Below, piece by piece: positions 25,416 to 37,850 of a stretch of 64,000 bases of DNA. How positions within the stretch are numbered: position 1 is the stretch's first letter; the number at the start of each line of letters is the position of its first letter. The stretch covers positions 36,465,516-36,529,515 of the forward strand of contig NC_057766.1 in the NCBI RefSeq assembly GCF_010389155.1, given 5' to 3'. Source of the stretch: Erigeron canadensis (lineage: Eukaryota > Streptophyta > Magnoliopsida > Asterales > Asteraceae). Under the pieces are notes generated by a model that was not told the origin of the DNA, made no database searches, and saw only the letters and a program-made list of their open reading frames with translations. The position numbers and the translations under genes are program-made.

Positions 25416-28400
25416 TTATCCAACTTGAGCCTCTCCATTAACTAGTGCACTTCCACTGTCACTGGATGCAACATCCAATTCACTGCTACTCGTTTTTGGC
25501 TCATTTTTGCGGGGCCCAACATACCTCTTGGAAAATGTAACTTCAGAGCTCTTATCCTTTGGCATGCTTGAACTTCTTCTAAGCTTACTTTTATCGGCAT
25601 ATTTTTGTGGGGCTCCACTATCCTTCGTCTCACCAGCTGTACTCTGATTTTCATTTGGTTTATCAGTGCCCTGATCTGGAAGGAGTGCTTTTCGGCTTAG
25701 ACGAAGTTGACCTTTTTCATTGATCTGTAAAATATACATAAAAAAATTCTGAATAAATGCTCCAAAAAAAAAAAAAAGACGATAACAGGGTCGTGTTTAA
25801 TGTACTACTTCCTCATTCAAAAGAAATTGTAACACTTTCCTTTGAAATGTAGAAAAAAGTTGCATTGTTTCCTTTTAAGGAAGACCCTAATATAACAAGC
25901 ACCTAGCTACACATAAAGATTCTTTAGTGTACTTTTATTGAAAGATAATTATTTTGACAAAATAGTCGACCCAAATTGGTAGGTTACCCTATCTTCTTTA
26001 AACACACACAAGGAGAAAAATCCATACCTCTATGAGCTTGACGTCAACCTGGTCTCCAACCTTGAAAGCCTGTTACAAATTAAATTATACTTATTGCACC
26101 AACACAGCAAACTGTAAAACATACAAGGTAATAATCCTTACATCGTCGGGTTTTGACAGCCAATCTGGACTCAACTCGCTAATATGACAAAGTCCCTGAA
26201 ATGGAGTTAAACTTTGTTTTAATTCTTACATAATGCTAAGCTTTCACAGGAAAAATATGTCATAACTAATCACATAAACTGAGAATCATAGGAAGTAATA
26301 AACAAAACCATGGAGCTTTGTTAAAACAATTCACTTTCTAAATCTGAAAAACCCAGATGATTACATGAAGGAAATATATGCACTTTCTAAATCTGAAAAA
26401 CCCAGATGATTACATGAAGGAAATATTGGACTGGGATATAAATTTATAGCATGACATGCAAAAATGCCAATGATCACAAGGTCATGATTAATATTTGCGG
26501 ATAGAGATTATACCTCTCGGCCTGGTACTATCTCAACGAAAGCTCCATAGGGAACAATAGATGTGATTTTGCAATTCCTGATAGCATATAAAAACAAAAC
26601 AAACAAAAATCAAGCAAAGAGCCAATTCAGAACTGATGAATAGCGAGACCCAATTACAAGAATCACAACCCAGTTGAAGATCATATTGCCCAAGGTAAGA
26701 CTAATCCACATTTTAACTGAATTAAGTTCATTCATGTTGATAGAAGCATTTCTTTCACATGAAAAGAAAGATACCTATACACGTCACCAATAACTGGGAC
26801 CATTGTCAAGTTACTAATGATAGCTTTCGTCTTTTCTAGGCTTGCCCAATCTCTTGCAGTTATTTTGACCTGAAATAGTCAATAAGATACGTGAGCCTGT
26901 AAGAACAGCAGCAAAAGCATCAGAAAGAATAAGTTGTTCAACGTACTATTCCATTATCTTGTGTGTCGATAGAGTCCACGCCAGTCTCTTCAATGATACT
27001 CTTGACTTTTTTACCCCCGGAGCCAATAATAAGGTTCACTTTCTCAGGCTTAACCTACAACAATTGTAAGAAACACTGCAATCAATATGCACATTCCATC
27101 ACTTGTCAGACGACTAACAGGCTAAGAGATGACCACTAACTTTCATAACAAGAATGAGTGGAGCATGCTTAGAAAGCTTCTTTGACGGGGGAGGTGAGCA
27201 TTTCAGCATCTCAGCTGAAAACATAATAATGTGTCATCCAGACTGATTAGACAGGATGAAATTTGTATGGAAAACAAAGAATACATATTACTATTTGTTG
27301 ATATTGTGTTTGATTTTTTTTTTACCAAGAATACGTTTACGTCCTTCCTTTGCTTGCATTAATGCTTGCTTCATTGTTGACAAAGTAATTCCAGTAACCT
27401 ATAAATATTGTAAAGAAGGCACATTGCTCAGATACAAAACCACCAATAACAGCCATATATGTAGACAGCCAAGAAACACACACACACGCACACACAGATT
27501 AACATGCCAACCTTTATATCCATTTGAAATGCGGTTACTCCATCTTCATTCCCAGCAACCTGCATATTAAAAGTCGGTAATTTCAACACCCCTCCTTTAG
27601 AGCTCTAGTACTGCACCTCTTACAGATTCATACCATATGCCCAACAATTTGCATAACTTATGAGGTAGGTCCCACAACATGAGTATAAATTACTCCTTTC
27701 ATCCCATAAAAATTGCAACCACCACATTCGAGCATTAGGATACTATTGTCCAATTTGATTAAAGTTGCCATTAACTTTTTTATGTTTTGTTAGTAAAACC
27801 ATTTTTCCAAACACACCATCTCTTGATGTGTGGACAATGAAAACTTATAAACCATATTTTTTAGACGGGCCCAAGTAGCTTCTTAAAATACATGATTGAA
27901 ATTTTTATGGGAGACGATTTATAATTTCAGCCTTGAGGCTATGCTCCAATCAAGTGAAAAGACCTTAAAATCCATATCTCCAGAAGCATCCTCAGAGCCA
28001 GTGATGTCGGATAAGATAAGTGGGGTTCCATCTCCCCCAAATTCCTCTGTGTCCACAACCAAGCCCATTGCTATACCCGCAATAGAGCTCTTTAATGGTA
28101 CTCCAGCATCTTGCAGTGCTAGGCATCCCCCACAAACTGATGCCATACTATCATATCATCATACAAAACAATACGAACAAATGTCAAAAATGTCCTGAAA
28201 ATAATTGTCAAGAGTCACAAAATAACAAATGAAGAAATTCATTAAACAATACACCTAATAAGCTTTCACACCTTGATGATCCATTACTTTCTGTAATGGT
28301 ACTCTCCACACGTATAGTATAAGGAAAATCTTCTTCTGAAGGCAACACAGGTTCGAGGGCTCTTTCAGCCAGAGTACCATGACCAATTTCTCTTCTACTA

Positions 28401-31400
28401 GGTGCTCCAATTCGCCCAACTTCCCCAACACAAGATGGTGGAAATGAATACTGCATCATGAACAAAATACATCTAATTAGCAAGTAACTTGAAAATTGAC
28501 ACTAGAAAGTCTACAAAAGGTTCTTGAACATTTGTCACAGTAGATTCAGTACTCCCAATGGTCACTTTTTCTTCTTTTAATTCTGAACATTATAAGTATT
28601 TGGACCTTCAAACATTAAGATTTCTTGATAACAAAATACAAACACCCTCTTGAATCAATTGTCAATTATTTGCAACTCAACTTATCTCAGAACTTGGGTA
28701 TCTATCCACTTGTTTGATGTTGCCATTAGACACATGGTGAGTGGATACATAAATGGACCATGTACAAAAAAATTTAGAAAGATTAGGGAGATTTAGCTAA
28801 TAACACAGTTTAACTACTGAGTACTATAGAACTTGCAAATTAAGATTCAGCGAAGAGCCTAAAAAACAGTCACACCTGAAGATAGAACCTTTTCACATCT
28901 TCTACACCTGCCAGGATGTCTATTCTTTGTGCCATTTGTTTGTCCCCAAGGGTAACCACTGCCAATGACTGTAACGAAAAAAGATAAAAATAAATAAACT
29001 AAGAGAAACAAAGGAGAAAAATCTGCAAGCTTAAACAATCATCGTAGTTTTATAAATGTAAAAGCAACAGAATTAAATAATCATTGTCTTATTCTGAATC
29101 ATCTAATGTAAATCTCAGATAGCAAAAGTCACCGATATCTATTAGTAATGTTCGAAAGACAACTCCCGTAAATAACCAAAGTATGCATACAACATACCTC
29201 ATACGTGATACGCGGAAATTTTGTAAACTTCAGCAATAAAAACAGCACAAACCTGAGTTTCCCCACGGGTAAAAAGAGCACTTCCATGTGCTCTAGGTAG
29301 TAACCCACATTCTGAGTCAATGACACGTATCTCCTCAGAAGTTCTGCCATCACTTCTTTTTCCTCCCTTAAATGAAAATACAAACATAAGATGATGATCG
29401 ATATGCTAAAATGTACAAGAATCCAATTGTATTTCTAACCAAGCTAATGGAATCTAGTTATAGCAAGTAATCCACTCATAAAGTTTTTCCTATATCTTGT
29501 AGAAGAACATTATCGACTCGGAACGCACTGCTAGATAACATTTGTAAACCTCAAGAATTCCATAAGGTTGCTATCCTTGTAAGTAATCAGAAAACTTCCT
29601 TGTTCTATTAGAACATGATATTGAACAGATCAGATAAAACCCCAAGAAATGGAACTGCTTAGTTGCATTTTAGCAGAGGAACCAAAACTTTTAAATGTGG
29701 AAAGAAAAAAAATCCGTACACACATTATTCACATCAAAAATAAAAACATCCTATCCATGTTCCAGGTCTACCTCTTAACAAACTAACAGTGAGTGAGTGT
29801 ATGCGTACCTCCACGATGCGTTTTCGCAGGTATTTGGATGTAACACTTTTGAAAACCAACTTCACATCTACCTCAGAGTAAAACTACACGGGAACGAAAA
29901 CAATCATCAATTAACTTTCCCTGCCACTCGTACTTCATATATCTAAAAACCATCATTCAGGTGATAAACTAGTAAAATGAAAGGTGAAGTCTTTAATCAA
30001 AGATATGTATTAATATAAAAGGGAGATGTACACAAAAATGTATATATCCTTTAGAGATCATCTTTCTGATGTTAGCCTAACCAGAAATGTAAATGATTAA
30101 GAGGGGAATGATACCATGGGAACTGGTTTCTTATAAACTGGCTTAATATGAACATCACCCTCATCAAATTCACCATCAACCACAAATTCCTCTTCCTCAT
30201 CTTCATCCTCCAACATGTCTGGAGTTATTTCATTACCAACAGAAGTTTCACTTTTGCTTACATAACCCTCCTCAGTAAGTATACTAAGAACTTTTTCCTC
30301 TAACAATGAAAGGGCTTTTCTTCTTGGTACTTTGCTTTTGAGTTGTAGCACTTTGACCAACTCATCACCTGCAATTTCCTGCATTGTATTTATCTATAAG
30401 CGGGACAGCAACATGATAAAGAAAATGACTTTTATGGGGTGATTATTTGAATAGAAAGCACCACAAGTACTGATAAGGATGAAAGGGACACATACTTCAA
30501 CATGTTTATACAGCTCAGGTGGAGGTAACTTAATTGAATCAAGCATTTTGGGTTTCCCACACTTCTTTACCAAATTGTCCACCTCTTTGCAGATAGCTCG
30601 CACAGCATCCTGATAAGAATAAAGTTGCGATCATACACATGGATATTATGTAATCACTGACTTATTTCCGTGTAAATTGTAGATATATGTAGACCAGCAC
30701 AACTAAATAACAACCTGTCCAACTTCTATCGCTTGAATCAACTTCTCTTCAGGAAGAAAGTCACAGTAACCCTACAATACAATATCCAGAAACATAAAAT
30801 GCTAGTGTCAAAATGAGTAGCTGCCAACTGGCTATCTGCTTCAAACATCTGAAATTAGAGGACACTAAAATTATGACTAGCCTTGTACCCATGCAAATGT
30901 GTAAACGGAAAATATTGAATAACAATAAGAACCTCTATCATTAATATCCCTCTTTCTGATCCCGCCATCAATAAGTCCAGTTTTGAATCTTCCATCTCCA
31001 AGGTTGTTGGATTCACAATAAACTTATCACCAATCAAACCAATTCGAACTCCTGCTATAGTGTTTGTATTTGGCACTTCTGAGAGGGCTCTGTTGGAACA
31101 TAATGTGACATTGACTATAATTAGGTAGCTGAATTTAAAATAACTAAAGATGCCATTTAAGAGTGAAATTTGTTGCTAAATCTTACACCGCAATTCCAGC
31201 TGCAGTAACAGCTAGAGAATCTGGGGGGTGCAGGCCATCATAACTCAAAACCTGCAAAGCGTCACTATAAAAATTATTTATTTATTTATTTATTTATTTT
31301 TGGCTGTTATAGCATATAAGGAAAATTACATGTTTATATTTGGTTTTCCAAATATAATTGTCCCATCATTTTCAATTTTCACTTTATTTATCTATATATT

Positions 31401-34400
31401 CAAAGAAAAGGGTAAAAGCTTCACGACTTCAATACATAAAGCCAGTCAACCAACCAATTTAAAAGAAGATTTGAATAAGCATATAACCATTCTATTAAAC
31501 TTTATATATTAATCTTAGCATCCAGCTACAAGTCTTGGGAACAGAATAAGCCACCTCAGTGGCATAAAAATGAGAACAAAATATATAATCAATGCAACAA
31601 GAAAAAGGTCTATGTAAAATGCTACTCTAATATTGGAAAGTACATACCCAAGATAGTATCTGAGTTTCATGATAGAAGCCCTTTAGCATGGTTGGCCTCA
31701 ATGGCCTGTCAATTAGTCTACATATAAGTACCTGCGTTACCATAACTTATATCATTTTGAACTACAAGAATAAATAAATGAGAATGATACTGTATGTATG
31801 TACCTAAGGTAATTTAATGAGAGTGACTATAAGGTAGAATAGTAGGATACCAGGATATATGATGAATTAAACCTACATACCCTTGAGCTTTAGCTCATTG
31901 GTATATCATATGTGTGATGACCCATCAACTTAAAGGTTGTGGGTTCAAGTCCTATGGCAAACACTTTGTATATATTTGTGGAATTTATGTGGATTTATTT
32001 AGTTGCTTTTCAAAGAAAAAAAAAAGGTAAACCTACAAACCATTTCGGGAATTTACTGTCTATGATCAGTATCATTTAAAAGAAAATTCCAAGAAATTCC
32101 TTTAAAAATAAGTAATAGAATTAGATGAAAGAAACTAATCAATCACCTGGTTGTTGGAGACATTCCATGTGTGGTTTTTTTTTTTCAATGGCAAACCGTA
32201 CAAAACATAAAATCAACTTTACTGTTTATAGCTTCCAAAGTAAGCCTTTTCATATTGTGTTGGTTAGTTACCTTTTGAAGTGGGTTTGGATATAGAGGTT
32301 CTGCTAATATTCGCTTAGGTCAGTTTGGTTCAAGTTGGTTTGGTGTTTAGCATTGTCTAGCTCCTTGCTAGTTTTTTTTAAATGAAATTCTATTGCCTTT
32401 CTCATTTAAGAAACAAAGTAAAACTTTTTCAAGCACCATAATGTGTCCATTCTATAATCTTAGTGAAGGATATACCTCATGGTCCTTCGTCCTTCCCTCC
32501 CGCTTAAAAAATCCTCCACTGGAAAAGAAACTTAAAATTAGAAAAAAACAAAACATTTGCATGCAAGTTAATAAGTAATAGTAGTAGTTTTGTGAATTTC
32601 TTTTGCCATGTGATAATGTGAAAAAAAGTAAAAGAAGCTAAATCATGATACTTGCCTGGTTCTACCAGCAGCTGAAAAACGCTCTTGATAATTTACAGAC
32701 ATAGGGAAAAAGTCAGAAGGCTCGCTTGGAACATCAGACATACAAACAGACGTGTAGATGATCTGCATATTTAGATATGATATTATAACAATTTGCACAA
32801 CTCAAATAAATGCGAAATTCTGCATAATTAAAAAAGAAGTGATTGAATGATACAAAAACCCTAAACTGGCATTGTTTCTGCAATCCCCAAACACGGTTAA
32901 GAAGCAAACATAAAAGTATTTTTCCCCCGAAACTTACCGTTTCTCCATCTCTTACAATAACAGATCCACTAGCTTGTCTTCCTATTTGACCAGTCTCAAC
33001 TGTTATCTGCAAAAGTAAAAATAAAAGTAAAAACGAGAGCAATAAGGATACCAGAAATTTGGAAGCAATAGATCCTTTGCTGTCAGCATTCATTTATTGT
33101 TGGTAAAGAGCATGGTTTTATTTATACTGAACTAGTAATGCACATTCAGTTGTGTTCCAGTCTATGTAAGATACTGCTATTGTACGCACTAGTAAATTTT
33201 CACAAGTGTTCTGGTTTATGCAAGGTATTCTCTTTTTGTACACATTGGTGACTGAAGTTGTAAAATGTTAAACTTGTTCCACCTTGATAATTGGAAAGCC
33301 TTTAGAATTCTGAAGCCAGGAAGACTTTAACAAATTCAATGACTAAAGTAGACAAATACCAAAAAAGAAGGGGGGCATTGCATAACCTAAAAAACTATAT
33401 GAAGGAATTACAGACCCAAAGTGTATGTTACCGTTACTTATCCCCTATAAAAATGAAGAAAAAAAAGTTGATAAGCGATTAAAGTATTAAAAAAAACAAG
33501 AAACAAAAGCATTGTTGGAAGATTTGAACAAACAGGAGAAGAAATCAATGACCAAAAACAATGAGTTGTGTAATCAGTTAATCACTTTCAAAAGTAATTG
33601 TCTGACTTATACTTGTTTGTGTATTATCACGGTATCAATTTCAGGAGTGACAGACAATCAAGAATCTAGTGCAAGAGTCTCTCTACCTAGTATTTGTGTA
33701 TTCATATACACGAAAACCCATTTACAACTGCCCGAAATGGTTTGCAAGAAGTTACAAAGCACTAGTAAGTCAGCATTGCTAACTCACTTATCAGCTGGTA
33801 TGGTAGTAGGTAACAATTATACCAACATCAGCGAAAGTCGGTTTGGAATTGCACTAGTAACACTATACTAGTTGATTTCCATATTCAGTTAGAATGCAAA
33901 GGTCGGTTAAGATTTTACAGGTCGTTGCGGATTTCAACTTAAAATCCCTCAGCTTTACTAACAAACATGAGTAATTTGGCTCTTCCAGAAATAATAGATA
34001 GCCAAAGTTTATTGAGACTTTTTTTAAGCTTCGATTTTTTCGTTGTCATCGAAATATATACAACTTCAAGTCTCTGTAATACTACTAATATAACTATATA
34101 TTACTTACAGCGAGTGTAGTCAGCATGTATATATTGTTGTTATTAAAGTAAAAAAAAAACATTTTACTTTAATTATCCATACTAAACAAAACAGAATTAA
34201 AAATAAATGGAGAAATTAAGTAACAACTGAAAGTGCGGCAGACTTACGTATCTATCTCCAACGGGAATTTTAACGGTATGACGGTTAGGAAAAGAAGGAG
34301 ATGACGTGGCAGAATCTGATTCGCGAATTAGGGCGCGTACATTGAAGCGAATTGAGTTATTTAATTTATTATTGTTGTTGTTATTGCTTCTAGTGATAGC

Positions 34401-34511
34401 TGATGTGAGGAAATTAGAGGAGACAGAAGTTGATTTATTGTGTCTATTATTGTGAAACGTTGAGTGTGGTAATGGTCGTCCTCCATGGAAGCTACTGCTA
34501 ATCGCTAGCAT
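25416..34511 (-). CDS. PNP1: Polyribonucleotide nucleotidyltransferase (PNPase), chloroplastic
   Basis: Exons (minus strand): 34248-34511, 32938-33006, 32656-32762, 32476-32518, 31648-31731, 31187-31251, 30933-31089, 30715-30771, 30496-30609, 30115-30378, 29809-29883, 29253-29366, 28876-28968, 28272-28450, 27964-28147, 27512-27559, 27326-27398, 27141-27214, 26947-27054, 26775-26869, 26514-26577, 26142-26195, 26028-26069, 25416-25724. Total 2736 nt, 911 aa. The enzyme degrades RNA 3' to 5' with phosphate and can add tails; in plastids it matures and turns over transcripts. Order: Ser/Asn-rich transit peptide (about 1-75), first RNase PH domain (FFKREGR), a linker with an acidic run ([20 protein letters not shown]), second RNase PH domain with catalytic Asp motif [20 protein letters not shown] domain with GSGG (about 689-750), S1 domain (about 750-820), basic/Ser-rich tail. 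Intron 3 has a GC donor. Three stops in a row (TAA TGA TAG) end the frame. Confidence 0.96.
26332..26427. repeat. Tandem duplication of 49 bp in a PNPase intron
   Basis: CACTTTCTAAATCTGAAAAA and the following sequence to GAAGGAAATAT occur at 26332 and again at 26381, identical over about 46 bases. They lie in the intron between the exons ending at 26514 and 26195. A recent local duplication with no expected effect on the protein. Confidence 0.9.
27471..27498. repeat. CA microsatellite in a PNPase intron
   Basis: An ACACAC run with one CG interruption lies at about 27477-27497, between the exons at 27326 and 27559. A TTTA repeat of about seven units is found at 31272-31300 in another intron of the same gene. 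Confidence 0.8.
31878..32027 (+). mobile_element. tRNA-derived SINE inside PNPase intron 4, with TSD
   Basis: A tRNA-like head carries box A (TAGCTCATTGG at about 31891) and box B (GGTTCAAGTCC at about 31941), followed by a short body and an A-rich tail (about 32011-32025). The direct repeat TAAACCTACA flanks it at 31868-31877 and 32028-32037. It sits between PNPase exons 31648-31731 and 32476-32518 and is transcribed antisense to that gene. Confidence 0.85.
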
Positions 34512-35788
34512 TTCGTTACTTATAATTTACCAGTTTGTGTGTGTGTGTGTGACACGATGGTGATATTTGGAGAAGGAAATGGAGGGGACTCCTTATCCGT
34601 TGTTGCTGCTGCTGCTGCTGTATCGTTTCTCTCTTGGGCCTTATGGTTGTGGGTTGATAACTTTGGGCTTTTGGATGAGTTGGTCACTTGGTTGATTTGC
34701 TAATTGTAGTCAAAATCTATCCTAAAATGTTTTTCTAAAGAAACTAGAATCTAATGTAATTGGAAATTTGAAAGAATAAACACTTGAAAGTTTTGTAATT
34801 GGTTGATATAATTCATATAATTATGCAAAAAAAATTTGAATTTGAATTATGACAAATGATAAATTTATCCTTTACTAATCATTTTGTTTGTTCATATTTA
34901 TCTTTGTCCATTGATGTTCATTTGTGCTTTTTTTTGTGTGTTTATATATGTTTATTTAGCATTTACACAAACAAAAACGAACAATCTTGTCTGCTTAACA
35001 AATAAATACGAATACATGTTTTACAAATGTTTATTTATCTTTACTCCCTAATAAAGTAAAAGACCCATTTTCATTTTTAGTAATTTTTGTTTTTTAATTA
35101 TTAGAATTGCCCTTGACATTTTATATTATGTATACTCTTTTATAAAAGTTATTCATCCCCCAACAAATAGATTGTTACTCAAATGTTACATACAAAGGTA
35201 CTGAATTGCCCCTAATAAAGACCAATTATGGAAAGAGTTTTATAAATTATCAAAATTACCCTTAATGAATTAATTTACACTCGAAACCATTGTTTTAATA
35301 ATTAACACTTCAAGCCCTTATCTTTTTTTAAAATTCCACTATCTCCTAATTTACATCAACCTACACCACTTAATACTAATAATACAATCACCGACACCAC
35401 TAAACCGTTGTCCCTGTCATCGCCGCCACATTGCACGGATATCATGCTCGTTCAAAGTTAAACAAACGAACACCAAACAAGTCATGTTTGCGTTTTGTTT
35501 GGTGTTCTTTTGGTTCATTTACGTCCCCGGTTCCATGTATTTTATCAGAGACTTACTCGTACAAATTTTATTTTATTTTATATTTTTTTCTAGATTTATA
35601 ATTGGAACAATTTGTTTACGAGACCATACCTTTATTATAAAACATTCACAACCATAACTTGGCATGAAGAAAAAACGAAGTTAGAAATTATATTTCGTTA
35701 ATTGACTTAATTCTATTATATTAGTTATTTACAAATGGTCGTAACCATTATGATTTGATCTTTGACTACTTTTACGATTAGTAAAACA
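34512..35788. other. Intergenic, PNPase promoter side
   Basis: Next to the PNPase start are a GT microsatellite (34536-34551) and a CTG/GCT repeat (about 34600-34620), both likely in the 5' leader or promoter. Further on is AT-rich DNA without genes and one 11-bp inverted repeat (GAACACCAAAC at 35468-35478 with its complement at 35497-35507). Confidence 0.45.
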
Positions 35789-36258
35789 GTAAAATAAGGT
35801 ACAGGGTAACACCACCAGGTCAACGGTCAACCCCACCAGACTATTAGCGGCGACGTCGCCACAAATAGTCGGTCCCCCGACACCTGCAACATTGACTGAC
35901 AAAAGCACGTTTACGAGTTCCCGCGTCAGAGGTATTAGCGGTGACATCGCCCCTAATAGTGGGGCCCCCTCTGACAATTCACACTTAGGAAGTCTCGGGA
36001 ATCGTTATTCGCCATGGATAGGAATAAGAATATGGCAGCCCTTTTTGAAATAATTCGTTATTGGCCAGAGTATGTCAGCCCACCATTTAGGATGCCCATC
36101 TTGATTCTACAGTATAAATTGTATATTTCGTAGCGGTCGTTTTCATTCGCATAACTTTTAGTTTTCATACGCATAACTTTCGTTTTCAGTCGTTTTCATT
36201 CACAAATTTTGTTTTCAAAGCCATATTCCAATTATATTTAGCACAGGTATATTGACGT

Positions 36259-36261
<3 letters not shown>

Positions 36262-36294
<33 letters not shown>
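36262..36294. repeat. AT microsatellite inside the MULE-like element
   Basis: About 16 uninterrupted AT units lie just upstream of the acidic coding stretch of the element. Of marker value only. Confidence 0.9.
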
Positions 36295-36297
<3 letters not shown>

Positions 36298-36377
36298 GAA
36301 TATAAATATAGATATTATACATATGTGTATATTATGAATAGTTAATGAACTAGATGTTTACTTGAATTGTTTCAGAT

Positions 36378-36900
36378 TGATAGTTTTGAGGATATTTGGG
36401 CAGACCCAGAAAACGTACGTATTGAAGTGCCGGATAATGTGTTTGAGCAACTTGATTCAGACGGTGAATTTGAATGCGAAGTTGGGGACTTAGAAACCGA
36501 TGAGGTGTTTGGTTCCATTGAATAATTGACGGAGTGGGCTCAAAGAACAACAATGGAGTTGGGTTATGTTCTAGTCATATGGCGGACGAACAAAAACTCA
36601 AAAAAGGTGGTCAGAAAAGTGACACTTATATGTCACCACGGTGGAGCGCGCGATACAAGGTTAATTGGGCCACCCAAATGGTCCACCAAGATAGGTTGTC
36701 CCTTCACTTTAATAGGCCACCCTGGGCGTGATGATGGTTGGAGAGTAACTGTCAAGGACTGGAGACACAATCATGATCCAACTACCGATCTGCAAGGGAA
36801 TGTGTACGCGAGACGGATGACGGATGAAGAAAAGGAATATGTGGGGAACCAATCAGATCGCGGTTTGTACCCATGTCAGATCCTGGTAAACCTCAAATAG
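36378..36900 (+). pseudogene. FAR1-like / MULE transposase N-terminal domain, truncated
   Basis: The reading frame opens inside the MULE-like element with SFEDIWADPENVRIEVPDNV and an acidic region, is cut by TAA at 36523-36525 where the next codons continue in the same frame (LTEWAQ), and then encodes the FAR1-type DNA-binding domain with C-x-x-H and HNHD residues. It ends at 36900, well before any transposase catalytic core. FAR1-type proteins are transcription factors domesticated from MULE transposases; which of the two this derives from cannot be told. The premature stop and truncation indicate a non-functional copy. Confidence 0.65.
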
Positions 36901-36959
36901 TGGGTCCATGGCACGTGAAATGGTCGCGTTGAATCTCTGCAGTCTGTCAGTTGGGACCC

Positions 36960-36989
36960 ACTATTTGCGGCGACGTCGCCGCAAATAGT
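36960..36989. repeat. Perfect 30-bp palindrome in the right end of the MULE-like element
   Basis: The sequence ACTATTTGCGGCGAC is followed immediately by its exact reverse complement. A diverged version is present in the left end (about 35839-35868), and a third, weaker one near 35933-35957. Such subterminal palindromes could be transposase-binding or hairpin-forming sites. Confidence 0.85.
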
Positions 36990-37042
36990 GGGTGGTGGGG
37001 TACCCTGTTTGACCTGGTCGTGTTACGCGCTTCGTAAAATAA

Positions 37043-37850
37043 TTGTAAACGTGACAACAGTAGTACTTTTAATGAATGATTCCTTCAGGATTAAATTGTC
37101 GTTCATGCAACGTACAAATTACTTTCCATTCATGGTAAAGAAAATAGCTATGTTTAATGAGAAAAGGGACAAAAGATGAAGCTTCGTTGAAGTTTCTCAT
37201 CGATCAACAATAATATTTGCCAAACACACACATTAATATCGTGTTGTTTAACCACGTTTTCTTATTTCGTTTTTATTTTCCTTTCGAAAAGCACAAAGCT
37301 TGATAATCGTCTATTCGTCGATCTATTAGTGACCATGAATCCATCCTGTTGGTCATTATTTTATCAGTATCACAATATTATCTTTTTCTGTCATTATGAT
37401 AACGAATGAACAATTTTTAACAAATGTTTTTGTCTTTACGTACTTTCGCCGAGCGCTTCTAGTTTGTAAAATGTGCATGCATCATATCCGGTGCACTCAT
37501 TTGTCACATTCGTTTTGACATTACCCAATTATCACACACCTTCTAAAATCTATAAAATTGTGATAATTAATGATGGCTGTCACAATTAAAATTAAATTGA
37601 TATTTTAATTAAATATCATTTCATGAACTTTCTAATAATAAATTGTAAATTTTAATACGTTGTCATCAATAACATAATATCAAGCAAAAGTATAAACAAC
37701 TTAATGATATGTTTGACGTCTACATATATTTTTTTGGAGACATTATCTTTCAAAACAGCAAATATCTATGACAACTTGTTTTTTGGTTTTGTCCCAACAT
37801 TGCATATAACTTGAAATCCATCCTCTCCTACAAATACCTTCAAATACCAC
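37043..37850. other. Upstream region of the CCX gene
   Basis: AT-rich, no coding region. This is the presumed promoter and 5' leader of the exchanger gene that starts at 37851. A TATA-like TCTATAAAAT lies at about 37549-37558, somewhat far from the start codon. No other element is recognised. Confidence 0.4.

Larger units (their letters stand above)
35798..37033 (+). mobile_element. MULE-like DNA transposon with broken FAR1/transposase-like domain
   Basis: The element is flanked by the 9-bp direct repeat GTAAAATAA (35789-35797 and 37034-37042), the TSD size of Mutator elements. Its ends are imperfect inverted repeats: left GGTAACACCACCAGGTCAA, right complement CGTAACACGACCAGGTCAA. Each end carries palindromes centred on GGCGACGTCGCC, one of them perfect over 30 bp at 36960-36989. 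Inside, about 36370-36900 (+) can be read as an acidic stretch followed by the FAR1/MULE N-terminal zinc-domain type sequence (KVTLICHHGGARDTR, IGCPFTLIGHPGRDDGWRV, VKDWRHNHD). The protein is truncated: no catalytic DDE region follows. The element is therefore non-autonomous. Confidence 0.75.

Noticed and set aside
33512..33871. 119-codon open frame in PNPase intron 1
   Set aside because: No domain, no splice support, and composition typical of intron. Regarded as chance.
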